A stretch of 64,000 bases of DNA from Agrococcus beijingensis (GTDB taxonomy: Bacteria > Actinomycetota > Actinomycetes > Actinomycetales > Microbacteriaceae). The notes below the pieces were generated by a model. That model was not told the origin of the DNA. It searched no databases and worked only from the letters and a program-made list of their open reading frames with translations. The translations under genes and the position numbers were made by a program. The stretch lies in NCBI RefSeq assembly GCF_030758955.1, contig NZ_CP132360.1, positions 936,905-1,000,904 on the forward strand. The letters are read 5' to 3'. Of the stretch, positions 51,733 through 59,935 are shown piece after piece (within the stretch, counting starts at the first letter, position 1; each line of letters opens with the position of its first letter).

Positions 51733-51780
51733 GCGGCGGCCAGGGCGGCGGCCAGCGCGGCGGCCCGCGCGGCCGCGAGG
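51733..51780. repeat. Four-copy 12-bp tandem repeat after the phosphodiesterase stop
   Basis: Units begin GCGGC at 51733, 51745, 51757 and 51769. They lie immediately downstream of the TGA at 51730-51732 and just before the convergent gene. Confidence 0.75.
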
Positions 51781-51790
51781 GCGCCCGCTC

Positions 51791-52630
51791 CTAGACCAGC
51801 CGCGCCTCGATCGTCACGTCGTCGGTGACGTGCACCTGCACGTCGGCGACGCTGATGCCCTCGGGCAGCTCGGACGCGAGGTCGATGCGGCGGCCCTCGT
51901 ACTTCGTGATCCTGCCGCGCACCGCGCCGAGCATCGCCGCGACCAGCGGGTTGCCGCTGTCGAGCTGGATGTTCGAGAGCGTCACGCCCATCAGCTCGTC
52001 GATGGCGGCGTTGGCCGACCCGTGCACGCTCGCGCCCAGCAGCCCCTTGCGCAGCTTCGCGTCGACCGTGACCGTCAGCTCGTGCGAGCCGATCGCCTGC
52101 ACGTCGAGCACGAGCTTCGACACGGTGATGCCGTGGTCGAGCAGCGCCGACTCGGCCAGGCCCAGCACCGCCTTGCCGAGCTGCTCCTTCGGCACCGACA
52201 CGGTCGCGTGGCCGTGCAGCGGGTGCTCGGCGCTGGGGCGCGCCAGCTCGACCGCCAGCTCGCCGTGGTCGGTCTCGATCCAGGTGAACGGCACGTCGGT
52301 GAGCGTCGCGTCGAGGGTGACCTCGGCGCCGGAGATGTGCATGGGGTTCGCCTGCACGCGCAGGTCGCGCAGCTCGGCGTCCTCCCACGTCACCGACGCG
52401 CCCTGCGGCTCGAGCCGCGCGCGATCGCGGTCGTGCTCGCCCGCGAGCATGAAGTCGGTGAGGTCGAGGTGGAGCCGCGAGATGTCGGCGCCGTCGAGCT
52501 CTGCGTCGATGCGAGAGGTGCACGCGATGCCGGCGGGCTCAGCGGCGATCACCACGGTGCGGATGCGCTTCGCGAGCTGGGTGCCGTCGGTCGGCCTGGG
52601 GGCGTGCCCGAGGAGGATGCTTTCAGCCAC
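51791..52630 (-). CDS. DUF2993/LmeA-like protein (uncertain)
   Basis: 279 aa from GTG 52630. It is rich in beta strands with repeated hydrophobic alternation (LHLDLTDFMLAG, AEVTLDATLTDVPFTW, KLVLDVQAIGSHELTVTVDAKLRKG). This resembles the DUF2993 fold of LmeA, a phospholipid-binding mannan factor in mycobacteria. Unlike LmeA there is no signal peptide, so it would act inside the cell. The assignment rests on pattern only. TATGGT lies 6 nt before GTG, suggesting a leaderless start. Confidence 0.55.
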   Translation of the reverse strand: MAESILLGHAPRPTDGTQLAKRIRTVVIAAEPAGIACTSRIDAELDGADISRLHLDLTDFMLAGEHDRDRARLEPQGASVTWEDAELRDLRVQANPMHISGAEVTLDATLTDVPFTWIETDHGELAVELARPSAEHPLHGHATVSVPKEQLGKAVLGLAESALLDHGITVSKLVLDVQAIGSHELTVTVDAKLRKGLLGASVHGSANAAIDELMGVTLSNIQLDSGNPLVAAMLGAVRGRITKYEGRRIDLASELPEGISVADVQVHVTDDVTIEARLV

Positions 52631-52636
52631 CCCGCG

Positions 52637-52642
52637 ACCATA
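52637..52642 (-). promoter_or_regulatory. -10 TATGGT, leaderless start of DUF2993-like gene
   Basis: TATGGT on the minus strand, 6 nt, then GTG 52630. Confidence 0.5.
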
Positions 52643-52743
52643 CTCCCGTTCTGCGCTGCCCGCTCACAGGGCCTCGCGCGGAGCGCTCGGATCGGCGCTG
52701 GATCGCCGGCGCGACCCCTGTCGGCAGCGCTGTGCGGCGCTCG

Positions 52744-53190
52744 TCAGCGCCGTTCGCAGCGCCGCTGCATGCCCGTCGCCGCCTCGCGCATGACGGCCGC
52801 GTGCTGCCGCGCGAGCGGCGCGTGCAGCAGGGCGCTCGCGGCGCGCAGCAGCGGTGCGCGCACGTCGACCTCCTGCGTGAAGTCGACCCGGGTGCCGTCT
52901 CCGGCGGGGCGCACGCGCCACGCGCACCACCCCTCCAGGTCGCCCGCGATCGCGGCCCGCAGCTCGCCCGGCCCGCGCGACGCCTCTGCGATCGTGATGC
53001 GGATGCGGTACCCGAGCGGAGCGCGCACCACCATCCGCGCCTCGCGATCGCCGGGCACCGCCCGCCCGCCGATCACGCGGACGCTCGGCCACCACGCCCC
53101 GTAGCCGGGCACGTCCTCGAGGAGCGCGAGCACCGCATCCGCCCCCGCATCGACGACCCACGAGTGGTCGAAGCGGAAGCGGGTGCGCAT
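52744..53190 (-). CDS. SRPBCC-family (START-like) protein
   Basis: 148 aa from ATG 53190. The pattern FDHSWVVDAGADAVLALLEDVPGYGAWWPSV (in outline) is the usual first helix-grip segment, with VDFTQEVDVRAPLLRAAS near the end. It is a cyclase/dehydrase-like lipid- or ligand-binding fold of unknown ligand. The C-terminus is Arg-rich. CATGAT lies 6 nt before ATG. Confidence 0.8.
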   Translation of the reverse strand: MRTRFRFDHSWVVDAGADAVLALLEDVPGYGAWWPSVRVIGGRAVPGDREARMVVRAPLGYRIRITIAEASRGPGELRAAIAGDLEGWCAWRVRPAGDGTRVDFTQEVDVRAPLLRAASALLHAPLARQHAAVMREAATGMQRRCERR

Positions 53191-53196
53191 GCAGCC

Positions 53197-53202
53197 ATCA
53201 TG
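53197..53202 (-). promoter_or_regulatory. -10 CATGAT, possible leaderless start of SRPBCC gene
   Basis: CATGAT on the minus strand, 6 nt, then ATG 53190. Confidence 0.4.
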
Positions 53203-53296
53203 CCGCGGCGCTGTGCCGGGCCGGCGCGGGCGAGCCCTGGCGCCAGCGCGTCGGCGGGCGTAGGTTCGCGCCAGGACCACGAGCGAGGGAGTCGTC

Positions 53297-53797
53297 GTGA
53301 GCAATCTGGTGGTGCACTTCGAGATCCACGGCAGCGAGCCGCAGCGGCTGATCGACTTCTACGGCGCGCTGCTCGGCTGGCGGTTCGCGCAGTACGGCGA
53401 CACGCCCTACTGGACCATCGACACCGGGCACGGCTCGATCGGCATGCAGAGCGCCGGCATGGGCATCAACGGCGGGCTGGCGCAGCGCGAGGGGCCGGCG
53501 CCCGCGGAGGGCGCGCCGATCAGCGGCGCCAACGTCGTCGTCGGCGTGGCCGACGCCGACGACTGCTTCGCCAAGGCGCTCGAGCTCGGCGGCGCTGCGG
53601 CGGTCGAGCCGGAGGACATGGCGGGCATCGGCCGGGTCGGCTACCTGCGCGACCCCGACGGCAACGTCTTCGGCATCATCTCGGAGCGGCTCTCGGACGG
53701 CACCTCGGTGCTCACCATGGCGGAGGACGACCTGGAGGCGCCGATGCACGGCGAGACGACGGCGCTCGACGCGATGACGATCACGCCGGAGCCGTAG
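53297..53797 (+). CDS. VOC-family protein
   Basis: 166 aa from GTG 53297, with GAGGGAG upstream. Glyoxalase-fold features are VVHFEIHGSEPQRLIDFYGALLGW (in outline), GINGGLAQRE and YLRDPDGNVFGIISE. This is the branch often annotated as predicted enzymes related to lactoylglutathione lyase. No reaction can be assigned. The 3' end runs into a 16-bp direct repeat. Confidence 0.85.
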   Translation: MSNLVVHFEIHGSEPQRLIDFYGALLGWRFAQYGDTPYWTIDTGHGSIGMQSAGMGINGGLAQREGPAPAEGAPISGANVVVGVADADDCFAKALELGGAAAVEPEDMAGIGRVGYLRDPDGNVFGIISERLSDGTSVLTMAEDDLEAPMHGETTALDAMTITPEP

Positions 53798-53835
53798 CCG
53801 CAGCCGCGGCCGAAGCCAGAGCCGCAGCCGCGGCC
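53796..53835. repeat. 16-bp direct repeat after the VOC gene
   Basis: AGCCGCAGCCGCGGCC at 53796-53811 and again at 53820-53835. The first copy contains the VOC gene's stop codon region. Confidence 0.7.
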
Positions 53836-53847
53836 CAGCGGCCCGCG

Positions 53848-55077
53848 CTACGCGCCGACAGCCGCGCGGAACTCGCGGATGAGCATCTCGAGGTCGGCCT
53901 CGTCGATCACGATCGGCGGCGCCAGCCGCACGGTCTGGCCGTGCGTGTCCTTCGCCAGGATCCCGCGCTCGAGCAGCCGCAGGCACACGTCGCGCGCGCT
54001 GCCGACGGCCGGATCGATGTCGATGCCGGCCCACAGCCCCGCCCCGCGCACCGCGGTGACCCCGTGACCGATCAGCTCGCCGAGGCCCGCCTGCAGGCGC
54101 TCGCCCAGATCGCGGGCGCGAGCCTGCATCGCACCCTCGGAGAGCATCCGCACCACCTCGAGGCCCACGGCCGCCGCCAGCGGGTTGCCGCCGAACGTGG
54201 AGCCGTGCGAGCCGGGCGTCAGCACGCCCAGCACGTCGCTGTTCGCGACCACCGCCGACACCGGCACGACGCCGCCCCCGAGCGCCTTGCCCAGCAGGTA
54301 GACGTCGGGCACGACGCCCTCGTTGTCGCACTGGAAGGTCGCGCCGGTGCGGCCGAGTCCCGACTGGATCTCGTCGGCGATGAAGAGCACCCGCTCGCGC
54401 GAGGTGATCTCGCGCACCCGCTGCAGGTAGCCGGCCGGCGGCACCTTGATGCCCGCCTCGCCCTGGATGGGCTCGAGCAGCACGGCGGCTGTGTTGGGCG
54501 TGATCGCCGCCTCGAGCGCCTCGGCGTCGCCGAAGGGCACCCGCACGAAGCCGGGCGTGAACGGCGCGTAGCCGCTGGTGGCATCCGGGTCGTCCGAGAA
54601 CGACACGATCGTGGTCGTGCGGCCGTGGAAGTTGCCCTCCATGACGATGATCTCGGCCTGCCCGGCCGGCACGCCCTTCACCTCGTAGGCCCATCGGCGG
54701 GCGACCTTGATGCCCGACTCCACGGCCTCCGCGCCAGTGTTCATCGGCAGCACCATGTCCTTGCCGGCGAGCTTCGCGAGCGCCTCGACGAACGGGCCGA
54801 GGGCCGCGGAGTGGAAGGCGCGGCTCGTGAGCGTCACCCGGTCGAGCTGCGCGTGCGCGGCCGCGAGCAGCCGCGGGTTGCCGTGCCCGAAGTTCACAGC
54901 CGAGTAGGCGGCGAGGCAGTCGAGGTAGCGCCGGCCGTCGACGTCGGTCACCCACGCGCCCTCCGCGGTCTCGACCACCACGGGAAGCGGGTGGTAGTTG
55001 TGGGCGGCGTGCGCCTCGACCTGACCGATGGCGGCCTGCGTGGCCGGGCTGAGCGCATCCGTCGTCGTCTGGGTCAT
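53848..55077 (-). CDS. rocD: Ornithine aminotransferase
   Basis: 409 aa from ATG 55077, chosen for its GGAGG site 5 nt upstream and normal family length. A longer start at 55161 (ATGA overlap with the upstream gene) would add 28 residues of repeats. Class III aminotransferase signatures are AYSAVNFGHGNPRL, NTGAEAVESGIKVAR, GNFHGRTTTIVSFS, FIADEIQSGLGRTG and the PLP lysine in LLGKALGGGVVP. It converts ornithine and 2-oxoglutarate to glutamate semialdehyde, downstream of the DDAH-like enzyme. Confidence 0.92.
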   Translation of the reverse strand: MTQTTTDALSPATQAAIGQVEAHAAHNYHPLPVVVETAEGAWVTDVDGRRYLDCLAAYSAVNFGHGNPRLLAAAHAQLDRVTLTSRAFHSAALGPFVEALAKLAGKDMVLPMNTGAEAVESGIKVARRWAYEVKGVPAGQAEIIVMEGNFHGRTTTIVSFSDDPDATSGYAPFTPGFVRVPFGDAEALEAAITPNTAAVLLEPIQGEAGIKVPPAGYLQRVREITSRERVLFIADEIQSGLGRTGATFQCDNEGVVPDVYLLGKALGGGVVPVSAVVANSDVLGVLTPGSHGSTFGGNPLAAAVGLEVVRMLSEGAMQARARDLGERLQAGLGELIGHGVTAVRGAGLWAGIDIDPAVGSARDVCLRLLERGILAKDTHGQTVRLAPPIVIDEADLEMLIREFRAAVGA

Positions 55078-55104
55078 CTCGGCCTCCATGGTCGTGCTGT
55101 GCGC

Positions 55105-55149
55105 CGTCTCGTGCATCGCCGTCTCGTGCATCGCCGTCTCGTGCATCGC
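55105..55149 (-). repeat. Three-copy 15-bp repeat giving tandem in-frame ATG codons before rocD
   Basis: On the minus strand each unit reads GCGATGCACGAGACG and encodes AMHET. It lies between the ATGA overlap start (55161) and the GGAGG-preceded start (55077), so up to five in-frame ATGs precede rocD proper. Confidence 0.85.
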
Positions 55150-55157
55150 CGACCCGT

Positions 55158-56003
55158 TCATCGCCGCAGCTCCAGCGTGCAGCACTTGATGCCGCCGCCG
55201 CCGCGCAGCAGCTCGCTCAGGTCGAGGCCGACCGTCGCGTAGCCGCGCTCGGCGAGCGAGCGCTCGAAGCCCGCCGCGCGCTGCGCGATCAGCATGGTGG
55301 CGCCGTCGCCGAACGAGTTGAGGCCCAAGACGGATGCGTCCTGGTCGTCGACGATGACGGCGTCGGGGTAGCGGCGCTCGAGCTCCGCACGGCTGGCGTC
55401 GTCGAACGCCCCCGGCAGGTAGGCGATGTTGGCGTCGTCGAGGATCGCGATCGCCGTGTCGAGGTGGTAGAACGACGGGTCGACGAGCCGCAGGCTGACG
55501 ACCTCGCGGTCGAAGATGCGGCGCAGCTCGTCGTGCGACTCGAGACTCGTGCGGAACCCGTGGCCCGCCAGGATCGCGCCGTTCGAGAGCAGGAAGTCGC
55601 CCTCGCCCTCGTTGACGTGCTCGGGCTCGTGCACCTCGAAGCCGTGCTCGCCGAACCAGCGCATGTAGGCGGGACCCTCGGGCACGCGCTCCTCGTAGGT
55701 GAACTTGGCGCCGTAGGCGTGCCCATCGAGCGTGAAGCCGCCGTTCGCCGCGTAGACCATGTCGTTGAGCCCGGCGATCGGGTCGATGAGCTGCACGTCG
55801 AAGCCCTGGGCCAGGTAGGCCTGGTGGAGCGTCTCCCACTGCTGCACGGCGAGGTCGGTGCTCGTCGGCAGGTCGGGGTTCATCCAGGGGTTGATGCGGT
55901 AGGTGACCGCGAAGTGGTCGGGACGGCACATCAGCACCGTCTTGGGGACGGCGGTGCGCGGCACGGGCGCGGACGCGCGGGTGTCGGTCATCTCAGGCTG
56001 CAT
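55158..56003 (-). CDS. Dimethylargininase/arginine-deiminase-family hydrolase (DDAH-like)
   Basis: 281 aa from ATG 56003 (ATG 55991 is the alternative). Guanidine-modifying fold: RPDHFAVTYRINPWMNP, LNDMVYAANGGFTLDG, GEGDFLL (Asp), YHLDTAIAIL (His) and the terminal nucleophile in GGGGIKCCTLEL. It hydrolyses methylarginine or arginine to citrulline, or produces ornithine in related enzymes. It overlaps rocD and is divergent from an Lrp gene, matching the Rv2323c-rocD-Rv2324 arrangement in M. tuberculosis. Confidence 0.88.
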   Translation of the reverse strand: MQPEMTDTRASAPVPRTAVPKTVLMCRPDHFAVTYRINPWMNPDLPTSTDLAVQQWETLHQAYLAQGFDVQLIDPIAGLNDMVYAANGGFTLDGHAYGAKFTYEERVPEGPAYMRWFGEHGFEVHEPEHVNEGEGDFLLSNGAILAGHGFRTSLESHDELRRIFDREVVSLRLVDPSFYHLDTAIAILDDANIAYLPGAFDDASRAELERRYPDAVIVDDQDASVLGLNSFGDGATMLIAQRAAGFERSLAERGYATVGLDLSELLRGGGGIKCCTLELRR

Positions 56004-56023
56004 GCTTCCAGGGTCGCAACGGA

Positions 56024-56093
56024 TGCACGCAAGTGCCAGGGCGGGTGCGCATGTTTCTTGCGATCTGCAGGCAATCGGCTGTACTTTCGTGCA
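56024..56093. promoter_or_regulatory. Divergent Lrp-type control region with two inverted repeats
   Basis: TGCACGCAAGT (56024-56034) and ACTTTCGTGCA (56083-56093) form an inverted repeat with one mismatch. TTGC (56058-56061) and GCAA (56071-56074) form an inner one. Lrp/AsnC proteins bind such dyads and regulate both the divergent target and themselves. Confidence 0.55.
56082..56087 (+). promoter_or_regulatory. -10 TACTTT, leaderless start of Lrp gene
   Basis: TACTTT, 7 nt, then ATG 56095. It lies inside the outer inverted repeat, so the regulator could block its own promoter. Confidence 0.5.
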
Positions 56094-56094
56094 T

Positions 56095-56532
56095 ATGGAT
56101 CGGATCGACCACGGCATCATCGATCAGTTGCGCCTGAACGCGCGCGCTGGCTACGCCGACATCGGCGCCGAGGTGGGCCTCTCCGCCTCCGCCGTGAAGC
56201 GGCGCATCGACCGGCTGGTCGCCGACGGCGTCATCCGCGGCTTCACGGTGCAGGTCGACCCGGCAGTCGAGGGCCTCGCCACCGAGGCCTACGTCGAGCT
56301 GTTCTGCCGCGGCACCGTCTCGCCCACCGACCTCAAGCGCATCCTCGCCGGCGTGCCCGAGATCGTCGAGGCCGGCACCGTCACCGGCGAGGCCGATGCG
56401 ATCGTCATCATGCGGGCGCGCGACGTGATCGCCCTCGAGGAGGCGCTCGAGAAGGTGCGCGCCGCCGCCACCGTCGACCACACGCGCTCGGCGATCGTGC
56501 TCTCGAAGCTCATCACGCGCAACGCGGGGTAG
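56095..56532 (+). CDS. Lrp/AsnC-family transcriptional regulator
   Basis: 145 aa. N-terminal helix-turn-helix (IIDQLRLNARAGYADIGAEVGLSASAVKRRIDRLVADGVIRGF, in outline) and a C-terminal RAM ligand-binding domain (ELFCRGTVSPTDLKRIL, GEADAIVIMRARD). It is divergent from the DDAH-rocD operon and probably controls it in response to arginine or ornithine, as its Rv2324-like position suggests. Confidence 0.92.
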   Translation: MDRIDHGIIDQLRLNARAGYADIGAEVGLSASAVKRRIDRLVADGVIRGFTVQVDPAVEGLATEAYVELFCRGTVSPTDLKRILAGVPEIVEAGTVTGEADAIVIMRARDVIALEEALEKVRAAATVDHTRSAIVLSKLITRNAG

Positions 56533-56587
56533 CCAGCCGACCGGTGCTGCGAGGCGCCCGCTGCGTCGTCGCCGTCGAGGCGGGTGA

Positions 56588-57184
56588 TCACGCTGCTCGC
56601 GGACCGAAGCGCACCGACTCGGCGAGCTCGACGGCCGGGTCGAACAGCCGGGCTGCGACGCGGATGTCCATGTCGAGGATCTCGATGACGACGATCGTGC
56701 CGTCGAGCTCGCCGAGCACCCGCAGCACCGCCGCCGCCGCGCCCTGCTCGTCGCCGGGGATGGGCCAGAGCGCGGCGGTGCGCACGAGCCGCGCGAAGAC
56801 GGACGACGTCAGCTCCTCCGACCGCTGGAAGACGGCTCCCTCGTAGCCGTCGGTCGCCCACGACTCGATCTGCTCGGTCCAATCGGGCTCTGCAGGCTCG
56901 GCATAGGCGTGCACCACGCGCGAGACGTCGGGCTCGACCGGCAGATGCCAGAAGCGGGCGATGGCACCCGCGAGCGGCGGCGCGGTCGACGCGACGACGA
57001 GCGCCGTGTGCTCGAGATCCGCTCGCTGCAGCTCAGACAGCTGCCAGAAGGGCGCAAGATCGGCAACCACGCCCGCCGCCCACGCAGCCGGCGTCGCCCA
57101 GTCGGGAGCGGGGAACGCCATGGGCACCGGCACCCACCGGTCGACATCCGCCTCGAAGCGGGCCTCGCCGGGGTTCAGCTCCAC
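56588..57184 (-). CDS. Hypothetical protein, last gene of T7SS cargo cluster
   Basis: 198 aa from GTG 57184, overlapping the upstream gene by 10 nt. I do not recognise the family. It has AALWPIPGDEQGAAAAVLRVLG near residue 140-160, which resembles the YPEPGEQPSAGVLLTAG block of the gene upstream, so the two may share a fold. It has no membrane helix. Its position at the end of the cluster would suit an immunity or accessory protein; that is an inference. Confidence 0.65.
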   Translation of the reverse strand: MELNPGEARFEADVDRWVPVPMAFPAPDWATPAAWAAGVVADLAPFWQLSELQRADLEHTALVVASTAPPLAGAIARFWHLPVEPDVSRVVHAYAEPAEPDWTEQIESWATDGYEGAVFQRSEELTSSVFARLVRTAALWPIPGDEQGAAAAVLRVLGELDGTIVVIEILDMDIRVAARLFDPAVELAESVRFGPRAA

Positions 57185-57780
57185 CGGAACGTCTCCACGA
57201 TCGCGTCGGCCAGCTCGACCATGGCCGACGTGACGGCCTCGGTCTCGTCGGTTCCCAGGTGCAGGATGCCCGCGGTGAGCAGGACCCCCGCGGACGGCTG
57301 CTCGCCGGGCTCTGGGTACACGTAGGAGACGGAGCGCGACCGCACGCCCTCGCCGGTGGTCGTGCTGTCACGCTCTCGCGCCCAGCGCAGCACGGAGCCG
57401 TGCGGCATGTCGATCCTCAGCACCTCCGCGCCCGCCCGGGCGCGGACGTCGCTCTCGAGCGACCGCCCCGCCGGAGCGCGCCAGCGCGATGCGACGATCG
57501 ACATCGGCATGCCGGAGTCGGTGCTGGACTCCTCCCCGGGCAGGTACAGCGCGACGCCCCGCGAGCGCCGAAGGCCGTCGAACTGCTCGATCGCCTTCCG
57601 CCGCAGCGCCACGGCGAGGTCGGGCCGCCCTGCCGCCTTCGCGCGCGCCGCGACGTCGGCCAGCAGCGCTGCTTTGCCGCCGTCGTCGACCGCGAAGTGC
57701 CGCCAGCCCGGCGGGAAGGCGATGCGGAAGCCGCGCGGGCGGTCGCCCAGGAGCTCCTCGCGGAGCGACGGTGCGCTCAC
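57175..57780 (-). CDS. Hypothetical protein in T7SS cargo cluster
   Basis: 201 aa from GTG 57780, overlapping the membrane-protein stop (GTGA). Not recognised. The opening FRIAFPPGWRHFAVDDGG and later VSYVYPEPGEQPSAGVLLTA recall small soluble proteins found beside ESX/WXG100 genes in Actinobacteria. Cytoplasmic by appearance. Probable accessory or immunity function, from context only. Confidence 0.65.
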   Translation of the reverse strand: MSAPSLREELLGDRPRGFRIAFPPGWRHFAVDDGGKAALLADVAARAKAAGRPDLAVALRRKAIEQFDGLRRSRGVALYLPGEESSTDSGMPMSIVASRWRAPAGRSLESDVRARAGAEVLRIDMPHGSVLRWARERDSTTTGEGVRSRSVSYVYPEPGEQPSAGVLLTAGILHLGTDETEAVTSAMVELADAIVETFRWS

Positions 57781-58241
57781 GAGACGGGCCCACGGCTGCG
57801 CGCCGTCAGCGCGATGCGAGCACCGAGGAGCACCACCGTGATCACCTGCGGGAGGGCCGCGATCCAGTGCGCTGCGAGCCCTTCCTCAGAGGCGTACGCG
57901 CCTGCCAGCAAGAACGGGAGGCCCACGAGCAGCAGGAGCGTGAGGATCAGCAGGTGCACGAGCACCGGCAGCTCGGCGTAGGCGCGGCGGCGACGCGACA
58001 GGGCGGCTGCAGCGACGACTGCCGCGACGCCCAGCGCGATGGTGACCCACGCGGGTATCGGCAGCACCGGCCACTCGAGCAGCGGCTCCCAGCGCGGCCA
58101 TTCGGCGTGCTGGAACTTGCCTCCAGCGAGCAGCCCCATCAGGAAGACCCAGCCGAACTGCGCTGCCGCGAGCATGGTGATCAGCAGGAATGCGCGCTCC
58201 GGCCGCGAGCGAGGCACGACCGGCGTCGGTGCGATGCTCAT
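57777..58241 (-). CDS. Four-helix membrane protein in T7SS cargo cluster
   Basis: 154 aa from ATG 58241, overlapping the large cargo gene's stop (ATGA). Four hydrophobic segments: FLLITMLAAAQFGWVFLMGL, IPAWVTIALGVAAVVAAAAL, VLVHLLILTLLLLVGLPFLL and VITVVLLGARIAL. No known family. The tight coupling to the large cargo suggests an immunity protein for a membrane-acting toxin or an assembly aid. Confidence 0.7.
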   Translation of the reverse strand: MSIAPTPVVPRSRPERAFLLITMLAAAQFGWVFLMGLLAGGKFQHAEWPRWEPLLEWPVLPIPAWVTIALGVAAVVAAAALSRRRRAYAELPVLVHLLILTLLLLVGLPFLLAGAYASEEGLAAHWIAALPQVITVVLLGARIALTARSRGPVS

Positions 58242-59551
58242 AGCTGCGGCACGAGGTCGGGTGACGGCTGCCACCACGCGAGGGTCAGTCCCGCGCCCGT
58301 GCCGGCCGTGCCGACGCCCCAGGCGACACCGTTAGCGAGCTGCCCGGCGACCGACGGCGTGACCCTGCCGATCATGTCGTCGATGGAGGAGACGACCGAC
58401 GGATGCTGCCCGAGGTTCGCGCGGGCCGTCTGCAGGAAGTGCAGCGAGCGTCCCGTGCCGGCGCCGCCGAACCGGATCGAGTCCATCATGGTCGAGGCGA
58501 GCCCCGAGGGGGCGAAGTGGCCGGGACGCGGCGTCGCAGCACGCGCCTGCGACCAGGCGCCCACGCGATTGCTGAGCGGCCGATGCCAGGTGAACGGGTT
58601 CAGCGTCGGCCCGCGCATGCCGCCCCGGATCGCCTCCCGGGCCACGGAGCGCGTCGAGCCGACCACCGCGCCGAAGCGCGGCGCGGTCTTGCTGACCACG
58701 CGCGCGATCGCCCCGCCGGCGCCGAGCGTCAGCACGGAGAAGATGGCGAGCCCCAGGTCGAGCAGGGTGGTCCTGCCGGTGCTGTACTGCGCGATCTTGC
58801 CGACGAGCATGACGAGCGAGCCGATGATCACGAGCGCCATGATGACGGCGGCGATCGGACCCGAGATGAACAGCGCGATCACCGCCAACCCGGCGACGAC
58901 CCAGCCGAGGATGTCGAGGAAGTCCGCGAGCCCTTCCCAGAAGCCGTCGTCGTTGCCGGCGCGCTCGATGGCGCCGTCGATGCCCGAGACGGCATCGTCG
59001 TAGGCATCCGACCACGTCGAGAAGGTGGTCTCGAAGGTCTCCCAATGCCGGTCGCGCAGCTGCTTGGCGCTCGCCTCGGCCGCTTCTGCAGCGGCTGCCG
59101 CCGCAGCAGCCGCAGATCGCTGCGCGTCGGTCGGGTCGTCCTCCCACGCCCAGACCTGGTTGAGCGAGTCCTGGTTCCCCCGGGCATCCGCCGCCGCATC
59201 GATCGCATCGAGGTACTCGCGCTCGGCGGTCTCGACCGAAGCCCTGTTGTCCTCGATCCAGCGCTTCGCGGTGCTCAGCGCAGGGGCATAGGCAGCGAGC
59301 GTCTCGCCTGTGCCTCGGTAGCGGGTCGCTGCTCTGACGACCTCAGGCCTCGCCTTGCCTGCGAGCTCGGCGAGCGCATCCGTGCCCTTCGACCGATGCA
59401 CGCTCGAGTCGGCGATCGCCTGCAGCTCCGCCTCGAGCACGTCGAGGTCTTCGGCCATCGCGATGAAGCTCGCCGCGTCCTCGGCGATCCTGCCCGGATT
59501 CCCCTCGAGCTCGCGCAGCTCATAGTTCCGGTTCGGCGAGCGGTAGGCCAT
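58238..59551 (-). CDS. Large T7SS-associated protein with helical N-terminus (polymorphic-toxin-like)
   Basis: 437 aa from ATG 59551, with GGGGAGGG upstream. Residues 1-215 are long amphipathic helices like LXG/WXG cargo domains (for example LDVLEAELQAIADSS and an Ala-rich coiled segment). A double hydrophobic hairpin follows (about 226-265, WVVAGLAVIALFISGP and VIMALVIIGSLVMLV), then a third (LGLAIFSVLTLGAGGAI) and an unassigned C-terminus ending WWQPSPDLVPQL. No nuclease or NAD-glycohydrolase motif is seen. A pore-forming or membrane effector is possible. Confidence 0.7.
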   Translation of the reverse strand: MAYRSPNRNYELRELEGNPGRIAEDAASFIAMAEDLDVLEAELQAIADSSVHRSKGTDALAELAGKARPEVVRAATRYRGTGETLAAYAPALSTAKRWIEDNRASVETAEREYLDAIDAAADARGNQDSLNQVWAWEDDPTDAQRSAAAAAAAAAEAAEASAKQLRDRHWETFETTFSTWSDAYDDAVSGIDGAIERAGNDDGFWEGLADFLDILGWVVAGLAVIALFISGPIAAVIMALVIIGSLVMLVGKIAQYSTGRTTLLDLGLAIFSVLTLGAGGAIARVVSKTAPRFGAVVGSTRSVAREAIRGGMRGPTLNPFTWHRPLSNRVGAWSQARAATPRPGHFAPSGLASTMMDSIRFGGAGTGRSLHFLQTARANLGQHPSVVSSIDDMIGRVTPSVAGQLANGVAWGVGTAGTGAGLTLAWWQPSPDLVPQL

Positions 59552-59555
59552 CGGG

Positions 59556-59861
59556 TCAGCCCTCCCCGGCCGAGGCGTCGAGCTCGCTCGCGGTCTCGGC
59601 ATCCCATCGATCCCACTCCGTGATGATCGTGTCGATCGCACCGTGGATCTCCTGGAGCATCTCGGCGAGGTCCCCGCGCCTGCCGTCCCAGTCCGACTCG
59701 AAGTCGCTCACCTTGCGCCGCAGCGCGTCGCGGTCATCGGGGTTCGCGACAGCGCGCTCGAGGTCGTTGTTGAACGAGCTCGCCGTCATGAAGCTGTCGA
59801 CGGCGTCGCCGAGCGACGTGCGAGCGTTCGACAGCCGCTCGAGGTCGAGCATGATGTCCAC
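59556..59861 (-). CDS. WXG-like small helical protein
   Basis: 101 aa from GTG 59861 (ATG 59852 is an alternative), with GAGAGGA upstream. It is predicted all-helical with a WDG tripeptide in DFESDWDGRRGD at mid-length, where WXG100 proteins turn between helices. It is acidic at both ends. It probably pairs with the WXG100 gene upstream or serves as a chaperone for the large cargo downstream. Confidence 0.7.
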   Translation of the reverse strand: MDIMLDLERLSNARTSLGDAVDSFMTASSFNNDLERAVANPDDRDALRRKVSDFESDWDGRRGDLAEMLQEIHGAIDTIITEWDRWDAETASELDASAGEG

Positions 59862-59901
59862 GATGGTCCTCTCAGACAGATGATGGGCGCGGCAGAGGGC
59901 C

Positions 59902-59920
59902 GGCGAGCGCTGCGCTCACC
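59902..59920 (-). terminator. Intergenic hairpin after the WXG100 gene
   Basis: GGCGAGCG-CTG-CGCTCACC, one mismatch, in the gap between WXG100 and the next gene. It could lower read-through so that the small protein is made in excess. No T-run. Confidence 0.3.
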
Positions 59921-59935
59921 GACCCTGCGGGATGC

